DNA from: Chrysophaeum taylorii
Lineage: Eukaryota; Sar; Pelagophyceae; Pelagomonadales; Pelagomonadaceae
Assembly: GCA_029834535.1 (NCBI GenBank)
Contig: JAQMWT010000521.1
Location: 1-64,000, forward strand
Length of the DNA stretch: 64,000 nt
Reading direction: 5' to 3'
A program made the position numbers and the translations under genes. Numbering within the stretch: position 1 is the first letter of the stretch; every line of letters starts with the position of its first letter. The notes below the pieces were generated by a model. It was given only the letters and a program-made list of their open reading frames with translations. It did no database searches and was not told the DNA's origin. Of this stretch, positions 32,376-43,522 are shown one piece after another.

Positions 32376-32917
32376 TCATTGTAGTCTTCGTCGAATACCG
32401 CCTCGATGGTGTTGGCGGGCATCCGTTATGATGACCCGACAACTCACTCCCAGAGAAACCTCGACGCACGACCCAACCGCGTCGATCGTCGGTAGCTTCG
32501 AGCTGCCGCTCGTTGTCCGCGTCCGCTTCCTAGGGTGGCGAGAGGCGCGGCATTCCACAACCTTGGCCACGAGCTCGTCAACAACGCTCAAGTGCAGCCT
32601 CGTGTCGAGCTCGACGCGATCTCGAACACTGGCAGAGCGAGTCACCACTGCCTCGGCGACCAAGTCGCGGGAGATTGTGTTCGTAGGCGTACTTGAGGTG
32701 CTGAGGAATTCGACGTTGGCCTCGGAACCGGTCTGGCCGATCATATGCCCGTGGGTATGAGGTCGCCAATGCCCGTTTCGACCTCTCGATGTTCGCGTCG
32801 AGGACGTTCGACAGCGCAGCGTCTCTCGGGAGCTGCTGCTTCTTAAATGCCGCGTCGAGTCGCGTCTTGACCGTCGAGAGCTGGGGGCCCTCCCTCCCTC
32901 ACGAGCTCGAGTGCTCG

Positions 32918-32952
<35 letters not shown>

Positions 32953-33106
32953 GGGCGCCGAACCGATTTGGCGATCGATCGCCTTGACCTCGCCAGCCGC
33001 CGCGCTCTGGTCGGAGAGCTCGTAAGACGCGCTGAGCGAGCGCCCGTCTCGCTTTGCCATCGAGCGTCGCGTCGCCGTCGCCGACGTCACCGTAGCCCAG
33101 GCCCAC
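32376..33106 (-). pseudogene. Hypothetical minus-strand gene broken by an AGT/ACT repeat
   Basis: Protein-like pieces lie in different frames. 33,180-32,950 contains SAAAGEVKAIDRQIG. A piece downstream of the repeat contains LSTVKTRLDAAFKKQQLPRD and NVLDANIERSKRALATSY. 32,744-32,376 contains RDLVAEAVVTRSASVRDRVE and LHLSVVDELVAKVVE. Between the first two lies a trinucleotide array, (CTA)n on the plus strand at about 32,917-32,950. They look like one helical protein with two frame breaks. No family is recognised. Confidence 0.3.
32917..32950. repeat. (CTA)n trinucleotide microsatellite
   Basis: About eleven uninterrupted CTA units on the plus strand. It falls between two protein-like minus-strand segments and may have caused the frame difference between them. 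Confidence 0.85.
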
Positions 33107-33181
33107 GGCGGTCTCATGTAAGAGCGTAATAATAATTGTCCTCCTATGTCGGTATGACGACGTCCCGTGACCCTAACCACG

Positions 33182-34630
33182 ATGATGATGATCGCGATGT
33201 TGTTTTTGGTGACGACCTGCTTCTTCCCCCTCGGCGTTTTGATCGTACACAGCTTTTTTCATCGACCCGAGAACCCTGTGGTCCAAATCTGCGCTGTTCA
33301 TTTCGTCTGGAACTCGGCTGTTATCGGTCACGGCGCTATTGCGCTTCCGTTTCTGATTTTCCAAAAGCAGAACGCCGTCCACGACTATTTGATTTTCATG
33401 ATATTGATCGTTGCCCCGCTCGAAGTTTTGACAGGAGCAGTGAAAATCTTCCTGAGCAAACATAAAATCAGGTTTTGCTGGCGGCATAGGATGATTTTGG
33501 GCTTTGCGGTGGTTCATTTGGCAATATTTTACTTCGCGCGAGCGGTGCGGCCGGACTCGCTTTGGCTGACGCTCTTGTGCACGTTTCTGTTCTACGGTTA
33601 CGCCGGCAGCTATCTCCCCGCGAATCCGGAAGGCGATGGCCCGGAAATCACGGGGTCGAGGGAATGGCCCGCGCTAAAGAAGTTTCTCTCGCCGATCCTT
33701 TTCGAGCCGATCTTTCGTTATCTGAATTTTCGGATTATTATAGACACCACCCCTGACCATCATCACGGAAGACTCGATTACGATACGTCGAAGATTGAGG
33801 ACCATATTTTAGCGGCTTCGCGTGAATTGAAGAGTCTGAACGGGCGTCTACCAAAATCGCACCCTCTGAGAGAAGCGGAAGCTCTGTTGCGCAGAGCGTC
33901 GGACGTTATTGGCGAAGGGTCGGACCCAACGATGCTCCTCGAGAAAACGGAAACGGCCGTGTTTGGGTTCCACATCCACGGGATCATCCCGTTCACCGCA
34001 GCGTTGATGACGTTAAGAAGAGAATTTCCCAAATCTGTGGTCGCGACAGACGCGATGTGCCACGCGATCGCGTGGATGCGAGACCTCGCGCAGTGGCTGG
34101 GAGCTCGCGAATGCACGCGCGATTGCATCGCCAAGACGCTCCAGACGACATCGGTTGTTTTGGTGCCGGGGGGACAAGCCGAAATTTTGATGAATTATTC
34201 GGAAAAAAATATTATCAAAGTCTACACGGGGCACAAGGGGTTTATCAAATTAGCAAAAAATTTAAAGACCCGCCTCGTCCCCGTCTTCAGCTTTGGCGAG
34301 TGGGAACTCCTGGACAACATTCGGCTTCCAAAATTGCAAAAATTCACGCGTAGAATCCTCGGTTTCCCGTTGCCGTTTCTTCCTATTGGCGTCTACGGTT
34401 TACCCTTCCCCCGGAAACCTCCCCGCGGCATCACCGTCGTGGTCGGTCGCCCCCTCGACGTCGAACACTACCCCGACGCCGACGCCGTCCACGCGGCCTA
34501 CTACGCCCGCCTCCGGTCCCTCGTCGACAAGTACAAATCCGACGCGGGCTACCCCCACCTAACCCTCCTCATGTGTCCGGCCCGCGCCGGTCTTCTGCGA
34601 GGACCCCTCTCGGCAGGCAAATCTGACTAA
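33182..34630 (+). CDS. DGAT2/MOGAT-type acyltransferase
   Basis: 482 aa from the first ATG (33,182; three ATGs in a row). The N-terminal ~150 residues have about five hydrophobic segments (for example MLFLVTTCFFPLGVLIV and YLIFMILIVAPLEVL), more than the usual two-TM DGAT2 anchor. The catalytic half has HIHG (264-267, in place of HPHG), the VPGGQAE block (~328), KGFIKLAK and LVPVFSFGE (369-373), then PLPFLPIG and RKPPRGITVVVGRPL. These are the conserved DGAT2/MOGAT blocks. Expected role: acyl-CoA-dependent esterification of diacylglycerol or a related acceptor at the ER or lipid droplet. The second histidine, part of the active site, is kept; the proline is not. Single exon, apparently intact. 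Confidence 0.85.
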   Translation: MMMIAMLFLVTTCFFPLGVLIVHSFFHRPENPVVQICAVHFVWNSAVIGHGAIALPFLIFQKQNAVHDYLIFMILIVAPLEVLTGAVKIFLSKHKIRFCWRHRMILGFAVVHLAIFYFARAVRPDSLWLTLLCTFLFYGYAGSYLPANPEGDGPEITGSREWPALKKFLSPILFEPIFRYLNFRIIIDTTPDHHHGRLDYDTSKIEDHILAASRELKSLNGRLPKSHPLREAEALLRRASDVIGEGSDPTMLLEKTETAVFGFHIHGIIPFTAALMTLRREFPKSVVATDAMCHAIAWMRDLAQWLGARECTRDCIAKTLQTTSVVLVPGGQAEILMNYSEKNIIKVYTGHKGFIKLAKNLKTRLVPVFSFGEWELLDNIRLPKLQKFTRRILGFPLPFLPIGVYGLPFPRKPPRGITVVVGRPLDVEHYPDADAVHAAYYARLRSLVDKYKSDAGYPHLTLLMCPARAGLLRGPLSAGKSD

Positions 34631-34720
34631 CCTGTATTTTATTTTATCAAGGGGGTCCTGGGACCTTTTTCGTCTGTGACACACACACATCGACCAGGAG
34701 CGAGTAGAAAAGTGCGCTCT

Positions 34721-34745
34721 CGTTCCGTTCCGTTCCGTTCCGTTC
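34721..34745. repeat. (CGTTC)5 microsatellite
   Basis: Five tandem CGTTC units followed by a partial one, 90 bp after the acyltransferase stop codon and probably in its 3' flank. Confidence 0.9.
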
Positions 34746-35066
34746 CGTCGTAGGGCACGGACGCACTTGTTTTTTCCGAGCCCCCTTTTAATAAATCCCT
34801 TGTATATCTATCATGCGCAAGGCCACTCACTCACCACACCATGTCCAGCGCTCCTCGTCGCTCAGGAGGGTTTTTGTTGTTTCCCTCGGTCATGACGATA
34901 TGTTGGCAGCTCGGAGATGATGCGCTCGCATCAGCAGGCAGGCAGCGCGCCGATATTGATTGCCCTTCGAATCTCGTGGTGCCGTGATGTCTGGAAGGTA
35001 GCCGTACTCCTGGTTCCCTTCGATTATTCGCATGTAGAGAGCTTGCCGACCTTTTGAGGAGGAGCA

Positions 35067-35960
35067 TCATAATATCTTGAAGTTTTGGATAAATTTCTCT
35101 CTCCGAGAGGTTGTCAGGAAATAAATAAATTCCTTGAGCCAATCGATGCTGCCAGCGTATACCCACTTCACGAAGGCGCGTTCGAACTCTCCAGCATCGC
35201 CACCTCCGATTCCACAGATCATCATCATCCGCGTCGGACGCCCGTCGCAGATGAAGCCCGTTTGCGCCTCCAATAAATAAATATTATACCGCCACAGTCG
35301 CTGAAAAGCGGCTGCAGAGTCAGCTACGTTGGCTTCCTTTGCCCGGCGGTACCAAAATGCGGTCGAAGCATTTTCCACCTTCTCGAGGATGGCCTCGTCC
35401 GACTCTGGTCTAGATTGTCGAAAGCTTTACAACAAACCAGCCACAGGTCCAAGAGCATGGCGGCCTACAAACACTCCACTCACTCAGGACGTGACACAAA
35501 TTGAAACCCGGCGGCCCGGCGCTTAATCTTCTTCTTGTCCGCGATGGTACCGCCATCACGCGTGAAGACCCCGGCGGACGAACTGTCAAAACAGTTGGTG
35601 ATGACGTGAGTCAGGAGCTTGTCAAAGTTTGTGAACTCGCCCCGAACGTAGGAGGCGAGTGCCCTGCGCGCCAAGTACTTCCACTCGCCGTCCCCCCCAC
35701 CAGCAATGTAGTACCCGACGACCACGTCCCGGAAGAACTCGTTCGAAACTTGGAATTTGCCGTATATGTAGAAGTGTGCCGTCTCTGCGAGCGCCATGTC
35801 TATGTTCCCTTTCAGCACGAACGAGTCAAGCGCCTCCGGGCGTACCCCCGCCGCGATCGCTCTGCTAGCCGCGCTCGCCCGCCGCGACGTTGAGCCCCTC
35901 GTAGATCCCCGTCTGCCTCTCGTGGACCTACTTTCAATTCTTCCGGCCGATGTCCGACTG
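35067..35960 (-). pseudogene. Hypothetical minus-strand gene, two segments
   Basis: The first segment (about 35,860-35,560) contains NIDMALAETAHFYIYGKFQ, VVVGYYIAGGGDGEWKYLA and FTNFDKLLTHVITNCF. The second (about 35,430-35,067) contains NASTAFWYRRAKEANVAD, FQRLWRYNIYLLEAQTG, CGIGGGDAGEFERAF and WLKEFIYFLTTSRRE. Both share a GGGD.GE(W/F) block followed by helices, suggesting internal repeats of one helical-repeat protein. No family is recognised. Frames differ and intervening stops occur, so this is either a decayed gene or a multi-exon gene whose splice sites I could not establish. Confidence 0.35.
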
Positions 35961-38900
35961 CGGATGCTTCTTGGCGAAGTGTTCGATAGCACCCCCTCTT
36001 CTTTTTGTTGTACTGCAGCCTCAGCAATGCATAGCACACGCCGGTGTCGTCCTGGTTCGAGCACGCGCGCGTCTTCTTCGACTTGTTGGCGTGCGGCTTC
36101 AGGCACTCGGGGTGGTCGCCCTTGAGGCGCTTGACCGCGCCCCAGACGCCGCTCTTCTGGCCGCCCCGCTTAACGTTGCCCGCCTTTCTTGGCGTGTTGT
36201 CGCCCTACTGGTCCCTAGCAGGAAGGCGTTGCCACCCTCCTCCTCACCGTCGTCATCACCACCACCCTCGCTCTCATCCTCCACGTTGTGGTACGCCACC
36301 GGAGGCGATTGCTCCGCGTTGGCCGGCCTGGCCGTCGCATGTAGGGTCCGTAACGTAAAGACATCGTCTACAGGCACAGCCATCGAAGATGGTCGACTAG
36401 CGAACGGATTTTGTAATGTAAAAATCGTACTTTACCATCGCTTTGGCGACAGTGTAATAGTAATATAGTAAAGCGCAAAGTAAAGGAAGGAATTAGGTTT
36501 TTTTTTTTACTAACGTTTGAGTAAATGCACAACCCTGTTTTTTTTTGGCCGGATCAAGAGGGACCTCGTTATTGCGGCCGCGGTACCTGCCACGCTCGGA
36601 GGTGGTGTGCCGCTGCATCAGCGCGTCGTTGAATGCCTTTGAACGCGGCGCTAACAGTTTAGCCGCCATTTTGAAGAACGAACTGCTGGATAATTTCCAA
36701 CGCATTTCCCGGCTTGTTGCGACTGAGGAGCGCGACGCGAGGCTTTCGTTCAACTGGATGGGCGTCGCGAGCCTACCGCGCTCCAGGGCGCTGGCGACTC
36801 CAAAAAAATCGTGCTAGGTCGCAAGCAGCCTCATGATTCATGACCGACCCCGTGTTGCTGTTGTGGCCGTCACCAAGACAACCAGTTCTTCCTGCTGGCC
36901 GCCTTGTTGTTGAGCCAGAAGACCTTGATATTGCCCTCCATGATTTTCTTGCCGTGGCCGCAGATGGGATGCTGCGCGGGGCGCCCAGCTCGCCGTTCCT
37001 CTTTTGTCGCGGTTGGCGTTGTTGTGGGAGCCGCGGACCTCGAACATCTCCCTCTGCCCAAGCGAGGCCATGCGACGGCGCGTCCGTCGCCACGCACCGC
37101 CGCTTCGTCTTGTCGACAGGCCGCTGGCTGGTTTTCAGTCAAAAACAACAACCGCGTTGTCAGCGTCATTCGAGTTGATGCTCGTCAGGACGGCTCGAGC
37201 CAAGCGCTGCAAGTAGGCGGGGCCGTCGTAGGCGTTGCGTTCGTGTGCGAAAGGTGCTGCGTCACCAAAAGCGATCACGTGTTGAGAGTACTACTTGGTG
37301 CTGAGAACATGAAGGACCTCAGTTGTTGACAAAGATGCGCCATATCGGCTTAGCCATACATCGCAACGTGACTTCTAACCACAACAAACGCAGCGCGCAT
37401 ACCTTTATTACGGCCGCGAAATTTGAGAATGGTTGCCAGCCGGGCGTTCAGAGATGGACCGAAACGGATCCTTTTCTCGCGTCTATATTATGGTTGTCGA
37501 TGGGTTACCATTATCTTTTCGCAGATCTTTATTAAAGTCGGCGTTGTGCAGTGCGCGTTTGCGTGGAAGTGACCGAAATTACTACGCTTGGTGCGTAGTT
37601 TTCAGACTTTATGTGAGCACTCCTTTGGTCAGTTTATGGTGGCAGTTGAATCCAAGAAAGGACTAGCCTGCCATCTCCAAATTACTTGCAGCGTGCGTCG
37701 TAGTATCATCAACTCCGTGTCTGGAGGGGCCTGTGACTGCTGCTGCTACTACCAAGTCGTCCATCCACACGTGCTGTGATTCCACACGACTTGTTGGTCT
37801 CCGGATTGTGATGCGCGAATAACTCGGCACGTTTATCCTGATGCAGCGGGTGAAGTCCAGAGAAGAATTTGTTGAGGGTTTTTCGAGAACAGGGCGGGCG
37901 AAGACTCGAGAGCCCATACGAGGCCTTTATCACCAGGAAGGCTATCTCACCTTTTGGGGTGCGTCTTTCTGAACGAATCCATATGATCTTCGGCTTTTTT
38001 ACTCGGTTGCTCGTAAGATGAATTTAGGAGGAGAATAGGCGCTTTAGAATTCAAACAAAGTCCTACGCGTACCACGAAGCCTGCGCCTCGAGATTCGGGT
38101 AAGCACCGCTCTCTGTCGTGACGCCGAGAAGTAAGCGAGTAGAGAAAAAGAGTAGTCGAATCGGATGATCTGCCTTCTGGCACGATCACGAGTCTTACGA
38201 CGCCCGTTGTGTCGTCACGAATGATTATACCTCCGAGCTGCTTCTTGGGTTTCTCGTCTTCAGACGCAGAGACGCATTGTCGAGGTCACCAATCTTTCAG
38301 ACGTCAGCCCCGTCGCCTGGCTGCTTAGCCAGCGGATCAACTGATACGTCTTCCACTCGACTGATATATCCGCGGTGCTGACCGAACAGGTGGAGGTTAT
38401 TTTCGCAACCTTGGAACGCAAGTTGTTCGCTCTGATGGAAGTGAATGCCTTTAGAGTTGGAGACGCGTGCTCGCTTGGGGTTGCAACCAATTGTTTCAAC
38501 ACATCGGTCGCGGAGGTGAGATCGTATACATATAACTGGTCATATCAAAGACCCGACGCAGTTCCTCCGATATTTGACGCAATTCTGCCGTCGCACTCGC
38601 GTATGTTCGTGGGAATCAGCGTGTGCGCATGTTCTGCTGCTTGAGTTTGCTGACTTGGGTTGAAGGCGTCGCCCTTTGCATTGCGCGAGTTTGTTGATTG
38701 GAGCAAAAACGCCTCGTCGAGTCGAAGTTCCGCGCACGAGAGAGACTCATAGACGGACGGATCGTCTCGCGTCGAGGCAAGCTGCGACGAGATCAGCACG
38801 AGCATCGGCGATGTTGTCTTTAGCGGACAGCGTTGTGAGTCTTGCGAGGTGCATCTTACGGGATACGTGGCACCTTTGTAACGCCAAGACCTCTGAAGAC

Positions 38901-39888
38901 AGGTGCTTGGCGTCCCGTTGGGGTAGATCATACGGGGGGAATCGGCATACTGGGCGGGACCGCGCTAAGGTTGGGCGAACGAGGATATCTGTGCTGGTCC
39001 AGCGGACTTGGATGACGTCGCGCGCTATGATGGGAGCTCGATGGTACAACGTCGTTGGTCGCCATAAAGACTTGCGTTATCCGCAGATTGGGTGGCAGGG
39101 AAATGGCGCAACTGCGGCCCGAGGGGACTTGTCACTGCGGTGGACGTCGGTGCCAGAGTTGTCGGCGTCGAATTCTCGACGGGGCGTTCTTCGTCGAGCC
39201 GGTGAGCGAGGTTGTGTCCGGGGTTAACGTGCTTGGTGCAGAGCAGCTGACGCTCGTGATCGAGTCCGTTGAATCGGAAGACCTGCCATCCTGGAGGGGT
39301 CGCCGGAAAACTAACGAACGAGACACAGAGATCCGATGATGGCTACGACCGCGAGTCAGCGACCATGTTCGGCGGAATCACCCGCGAGTCGTAAAGGAAT
39401 TTGTTTACGCTGGCGATCTGATTGGTTTTGCGTCCGGTATATGCGCTCCAGTCCGGTGGTCTCGGAGGTTCTTGGCTTGAAACATCCTGGGAGTGGTTGA
39501 TGATCCGGCCAGTACAACTCGGCGAGTTGCACCAGCGACTCGCGATGTAAAGCGGTGGCGTTACCAACGCACATAGCGCGGTGTGTGAGTTGGATTCGTG
39601 CTCATTGCGGTTCGGTATTCCCACCCCCCGAACGGCTAGAGATCATTTCCTCCTGAAGGGACGAGAGAGCGAACGCGAGGCGCGCGCTCGACGTGCTCGC
39701 GGGGAGAGATGTGCCGTGATCCACTTGTAGTAGAACAAGCTTCTGTACCCCGAATAGCTCGTGGGTATCTTTTTTTTCTCAAACGAACCAACGAGAGGCC
39801 AGCGCAATGCACGGGGCGTAGACTTATCCCAGCGCCGCGGCGAGGGTTGATGATCATGTTGCTCCCAGGTTATTTCTGGCGACGTGTG
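35961..39888. other. Gene-poor stretch, weak frames only
   Basis: No recognisable domain. Minus-strand frames with slight protein character: 36,383-36,099 (acidic DESEGGGDDDGEEEGG), 37,093-36,773, and 39,049-38,260 (VLALQRCHVSRKMHLARL). None has a clear ATG-to-stop gene structure. Poly-T/poly-A tracts at 36,497-36,510 and 36,536-36,546 flank a frame at 36,753-36,493. Nothing further can be supported. Confidence 0.4.
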
Positions 39889-40119
39889 CTAAACGCGGCA
39901 CATTTCGCGTGCGCACTGTGCTCGTATCGTAGACAACAACTGAAGACAACAACATAGGTTGGGCACCACGATTCTGCACCGTGGGACTCGGCGATGAGAC
40001 CAACGTATCTCGAGGTAAAAAGCGTAGTTACGGAGCCCACTGCCAAGAGCAGCCGCCGCTTTCTTCAGACGAGAGTCAACGTCCTCGGAGTCTCTACAGT
40101 TGCGAGAGAGTACCGGCAC
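39889..40119 (-). mobile_element. Old LINE remnant with internal deletion
   Basis: The minus-strand frame contains PVLSRNCRDSEDVDSRLKK and then RAQCAREMCRV. These align with SVLSRDCRDDSDVDARIKK and HAQCARVMCRV of the LINE at 12,153-12,995, but the ~50 residues between them are shortened and scrambled. It is a decayed relative of the same LINE family. No TTAG tail was found next to it. Confidence 0.7.
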
Positions 40120-40674
40120 CGCGGGGATACGACGACCGTTTCAATCCAGCAGGGATCAGGCCCGGCTCTGCGTCCGGCGTCTTCTCGTCGTCGACAACAT
40201 CGCGCTCTCCGTCGTCGTCGCCGACACGGCGCCGCGACGACAGTCAGTAGGGTGCGGCATCGCCTTGGGGTCGTTTCCTCGGCTCCAAAGATACGTCCGT
40301 CGCTTTTCGGCGGCGGCGTCCGCCATTTTCTTCGGTCGCCCCTGCCTCCTCTCAGCACGCTTGTCACTTTGAATCCCCTTGCCTTCGTGCGACGCTTTCG
40401 CTGCACCCACACTCAGACCAAACTGTTGCAACGTTGTCTGACGTGTAGCGAACTAACCCGACTTTCTCATTGGCTGCGCTTACGTGGTTTCTCTGACGTG
40501 CAGCGAGCTAAGCGAGCTGCGTGCAAACCATGCTCGTCCATTGCTCGAGTCGAGTCTTGAAAGCCGAAGCTTAATTGCCAGAAACCTGCTTCCACACTAA
40601 CCCGATCCCGCCGCTTTAAAAATTAATGGTACAATAGCGTGACTATAGAAAGAAGATGTTCGCAACGCGTCCTC

Positions 40675-42042
40675 CTAGTATGTATAGTCCTCTTCCTCGA
40701 GGATGGCCTGGATGTTGTTGAGCCACGCGTCGTCGTCATACGTCGTCGTCGTCGTCGTCATCGTTGGCAACGGTGGTGGCTTGGGGGCCGTTTGTACTTC
40801 CGGTACGACCTCGTCTTCTTTGACCTCCGGAGACCGATTAAGGGCCGCGAGGGCCCCAGCGGCCAAAACGCCAAAAGCGACTTCGAAGAAGCCGCCAACT
40901 TCCTCGACCACAACCGCGGCGGGAGCAACGCTCCGCGACCTCGAGAGCGCCCACTCGACGTCTGTCGCGAGGGTCTCGAGGTCGCTGCGGGCGGCTTCGA
41001 TCGCCGAACGCTCGCGCTCGGCCCACGTCGGACCGGGTTCAGTAGTCTTCGTCGCCGGCGCCGGCTCCAACAGCAAGGGCCGCGCCTCGCCGGGCTCCAT
41101 CGGATTGTCGAGGAAGTGCGTCCGGAGGTCTTTGCCATCGATGGCGCACTTCGCGATCGAAAATAAGTCTGACCCGGGAGCGACCAGGACGATAGTCTCG
41201 CCGCAGTGCATCGTTTCGGTCTTCGACAGTACCTGCCGGATCCGAGCGAACGCGTCGTCCACGCTCTCGGCATACGCGCCGTCCTCGCCTACGGGATTTT
41301 ATGGTTCGCTTGTTGCGCACAAAATTAGGATGCAAGACATCCAGCTTGTTTGTTGCGCACAACCAGAGGATGCAAGACCTCGCGATGATGCACGCGCGCA
41401 TGCAGGTTGTTTGTTGCGCACAACCAGAGGATGCAAGACTTCGTGATGATGCACGCGGGTAACAGAACAACAACCAGAGGATGCAAGACCTCGTGATGAT
41501 GCACACTCGGGTAACAGAACCGCGCGCAGTCACGAACCTTCCGGCGGCTTGAGGTACCTGCTGCGCGAGTCGTAGAGAGCGTGGAGCTCGGGGATCCGCG
41601 AGAGGCGCTCTCCCTCGTGGGCCCCAAAGCCCCGCGCGTCGAGAAGGGAAAACTCTGGGACGAATCGCTCGTTTGTGGTCCCGAAACGATCCCGAAGAAT
41701 TTGAGCCGTCTCCTCGCTACTCCGAGCGGTGGAATAGTAAATCAACGGATTCTCCAACGACACCGCACACCCGTGGGCCTGCTCGACCCCCCGCGCCGTC
41801 AGCGAGTTCCTTTCCACCGACATCTTCGTCGCTGCGTTGGTGTCGATAACGTCCTCCGCGTCGGCAACCGATTCGGCGGCGCGGACGAACACGTACTCGT
41901 TTCGTAGAGGCGCGCGCGGCGGCATCACGAGGAGCCCGGTGATACCCGTCGATGGCGCGGCGACGCTGCCGACGAGACCGATTGCCGACCGCCGCGTCAC
42001 GTCGAACGCCGCGCTCTCCGTCAACAACCACACCAACAACAT
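40675..42042 (-). CDS. Histidine-phosphatase-fold (PGAM-like) protein lacking both catalytic histidines
   Basis: Two exons (42,042-41,538 and 41,288-40,675), 372 aa from ATG at 42,042. Fold landmarks: FVRAAES (~52-58) where the family has RHGES; a LTARGVEQA helix; YYSTARSSEETAQIL (SP..R..qTAe-type block, Arg kept, ~102-116); LLDARGFGAHEGERL; PPEGEDGAYAESV rebuilt exactly across the splice; and LVAPGS (~202-207) where the family has a second V.HG. The catalytic His is Ala and the second His is Pro, so phosphatase or mutase activity is not expected. The C-terminus is an acidic, Thr-rich tail after a helical segment. A start further upstream would need a non-ATG codon. The role may be scaffold or regulatory (inference). 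Confidence 0.7.
41289..41537 (-). other. 249-nt intron filled with a ~60-bp minisatellite
   Basis: Minus-strand GT at 41,537 (GAAG|GTTCGTG) and AG ending at 41,289 (CCGTAG|GCGAGG). The splice rebuilds the PPEGED block in frame. About three and a half tandem copies of a ~60-bp unit fill it (about 41,309-41,525), each containing CAACCAGAGGATGCAAGAC and GATGATGCAC. The intron is thus largely repeat, suggesting expansion after intron gain or a satellite spread within it. Confidence 0.8.
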
Positions 42043-43522
42043 TTTTCTTCCTTCGTCGTCGGGTTGTACTTCAATCACCGGACCGAAGATCCGTTGAGTG
42101 AAGCTTTTGACCCGAAACTGAAAGTGCAAGGCGGTCGACAGAAGAAATCCTCGGGCCAACAGGCGAAGCTAAGGGTGATCGAGCTCGCGGCTGCCGAGTG
42201 TCGCGTCCAGGCCGAGCTGATCGAGGGGCTGAGGGAGCGGGTTGCGGCCCTCGAACACCGACAAAGTGTGAGTACCGCTGTCTGGCAAGGAATCCAGCAA
42301 GGGCGCGCGGGTTGCGCCTTCGGAAATTCCCGATGTCCTGGCATCATCAGTCGTCGAGGTGGTCCGGAGCGTGCGAGTGCCATGGAGCTTCCGTCCGAAC
42401 GCTTCGTTCGCGCTCCGAGATATGCGTCTTTCGCGAGACTGTCGTTTCCCTCGAGCTGCGGTGACGTCCGTCGCCGCTCGACGACAACGAGTTCGCGACC
42501 GCCCAAGTTCGCGTCAAACGTGGCGGCGAAGTAGACGCTCAGCACGCATCTCCGACCAAAGCGCGGCTGGCGAGGCCGAGGCGATCGCCGATCATCGGTT
42601 CGCCGACCCACCAGCTCGTTCGTCAAGTTCACCAGGAGCGGTACGGAGCCGACGCTGCGACGGTTCTCGCGCGAGCCTTCTTCTTCTTCTTCAGAGTCTG
42701 TCAGGATAATCAACAACGACAGCCGAGTACGAGACCTTCGACGCCGGATCTATCTCCCCCGCGCGCCTTCTTTCTCTTCTCCTGTCCTCCTCACTTTCCC
42801 GCATCTGTTGGTGGTGCGCCCGCGATGCCTGTTCCGGCTCGCGGGTGCTGATGAGCTACGGGTGTTGACAGTTTGTCCCTCCTCCATCTTTCCCTCACAC
42901 CGCTATACTCTCGCCTCGCTCCACGCCATCTGACCTGCCACTCGTCTCGAATGCTCCCGTTCGCACCCAACCCCCCTGGCAGTCGCCTTTAAACCCCCCA
43001 AAATAACGAACGCCCTCTGCGTGTCGAGATTCTGCATCTTGCGGACTGCAAAACGGGGAGGTCTACTGAAATTCAGGGGGTGTCTGGCGTCGGCGTGTAG
43101 TCCGCTGCTGACTCCCGGCAAACAGTGTGATTCATAGAGCGGGGGAAGGGGCGCCGAGACCACCAGAAAGAAAGAAAGACCACGGCGGTGGTCTCCTGGC
43201 AGGCCGTGACGCGAGATTCGGCATCGTTTTACGTCGGGTCCTCGTGATGCTGGTCAACTTGATGGCGAGGGTGGCTTGCGTACATGTAGGGGAGAAAACG
43301 ATGGCATGCGCGTCGTAGTACTCTTGCGAGTTGGGCTCGAATTGGAAATGCACAGGCTACTAGCAAGGGCCGTGGACCTCGTGCTTGCGGTGCGCCTCGA
43401 CCTTTAAGATGTGCACCTTCTGCTGTTATTAAGGCGACAGAGCTCGAGATCCAGAAAGTCCCGCCGTGTCGCTGCCCACGGATTGAGTTCGTACGAGCTC
43501 CTACACCTCATTTCTGACTCCA
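42043..43522. other. Intergenic; possible coiled-coil exon at ~42,100-42,267
   Basis: On the plus strand 42,100-42,267 encodes a helical, coiled-coil-like stretch (KLRVIELAAAECRVQAEL, then LRERVAALEHRQS). It is followed at once by GTGAGT (42,268), a good 5' splice donor. No ATG or partner exon could be tied to it. The rest to 43,522 holds only short frames and a pyrimidine-rich tract near 42,680-42,790. Confidence 0.3.

Noticed and set aside
41309-41525. CRISPR-like regular repeats
   Set aside because: Units are ~60 bp in direct tandem with no unique spacers and sit in a eukaryotic intron; this is a minisatellite.
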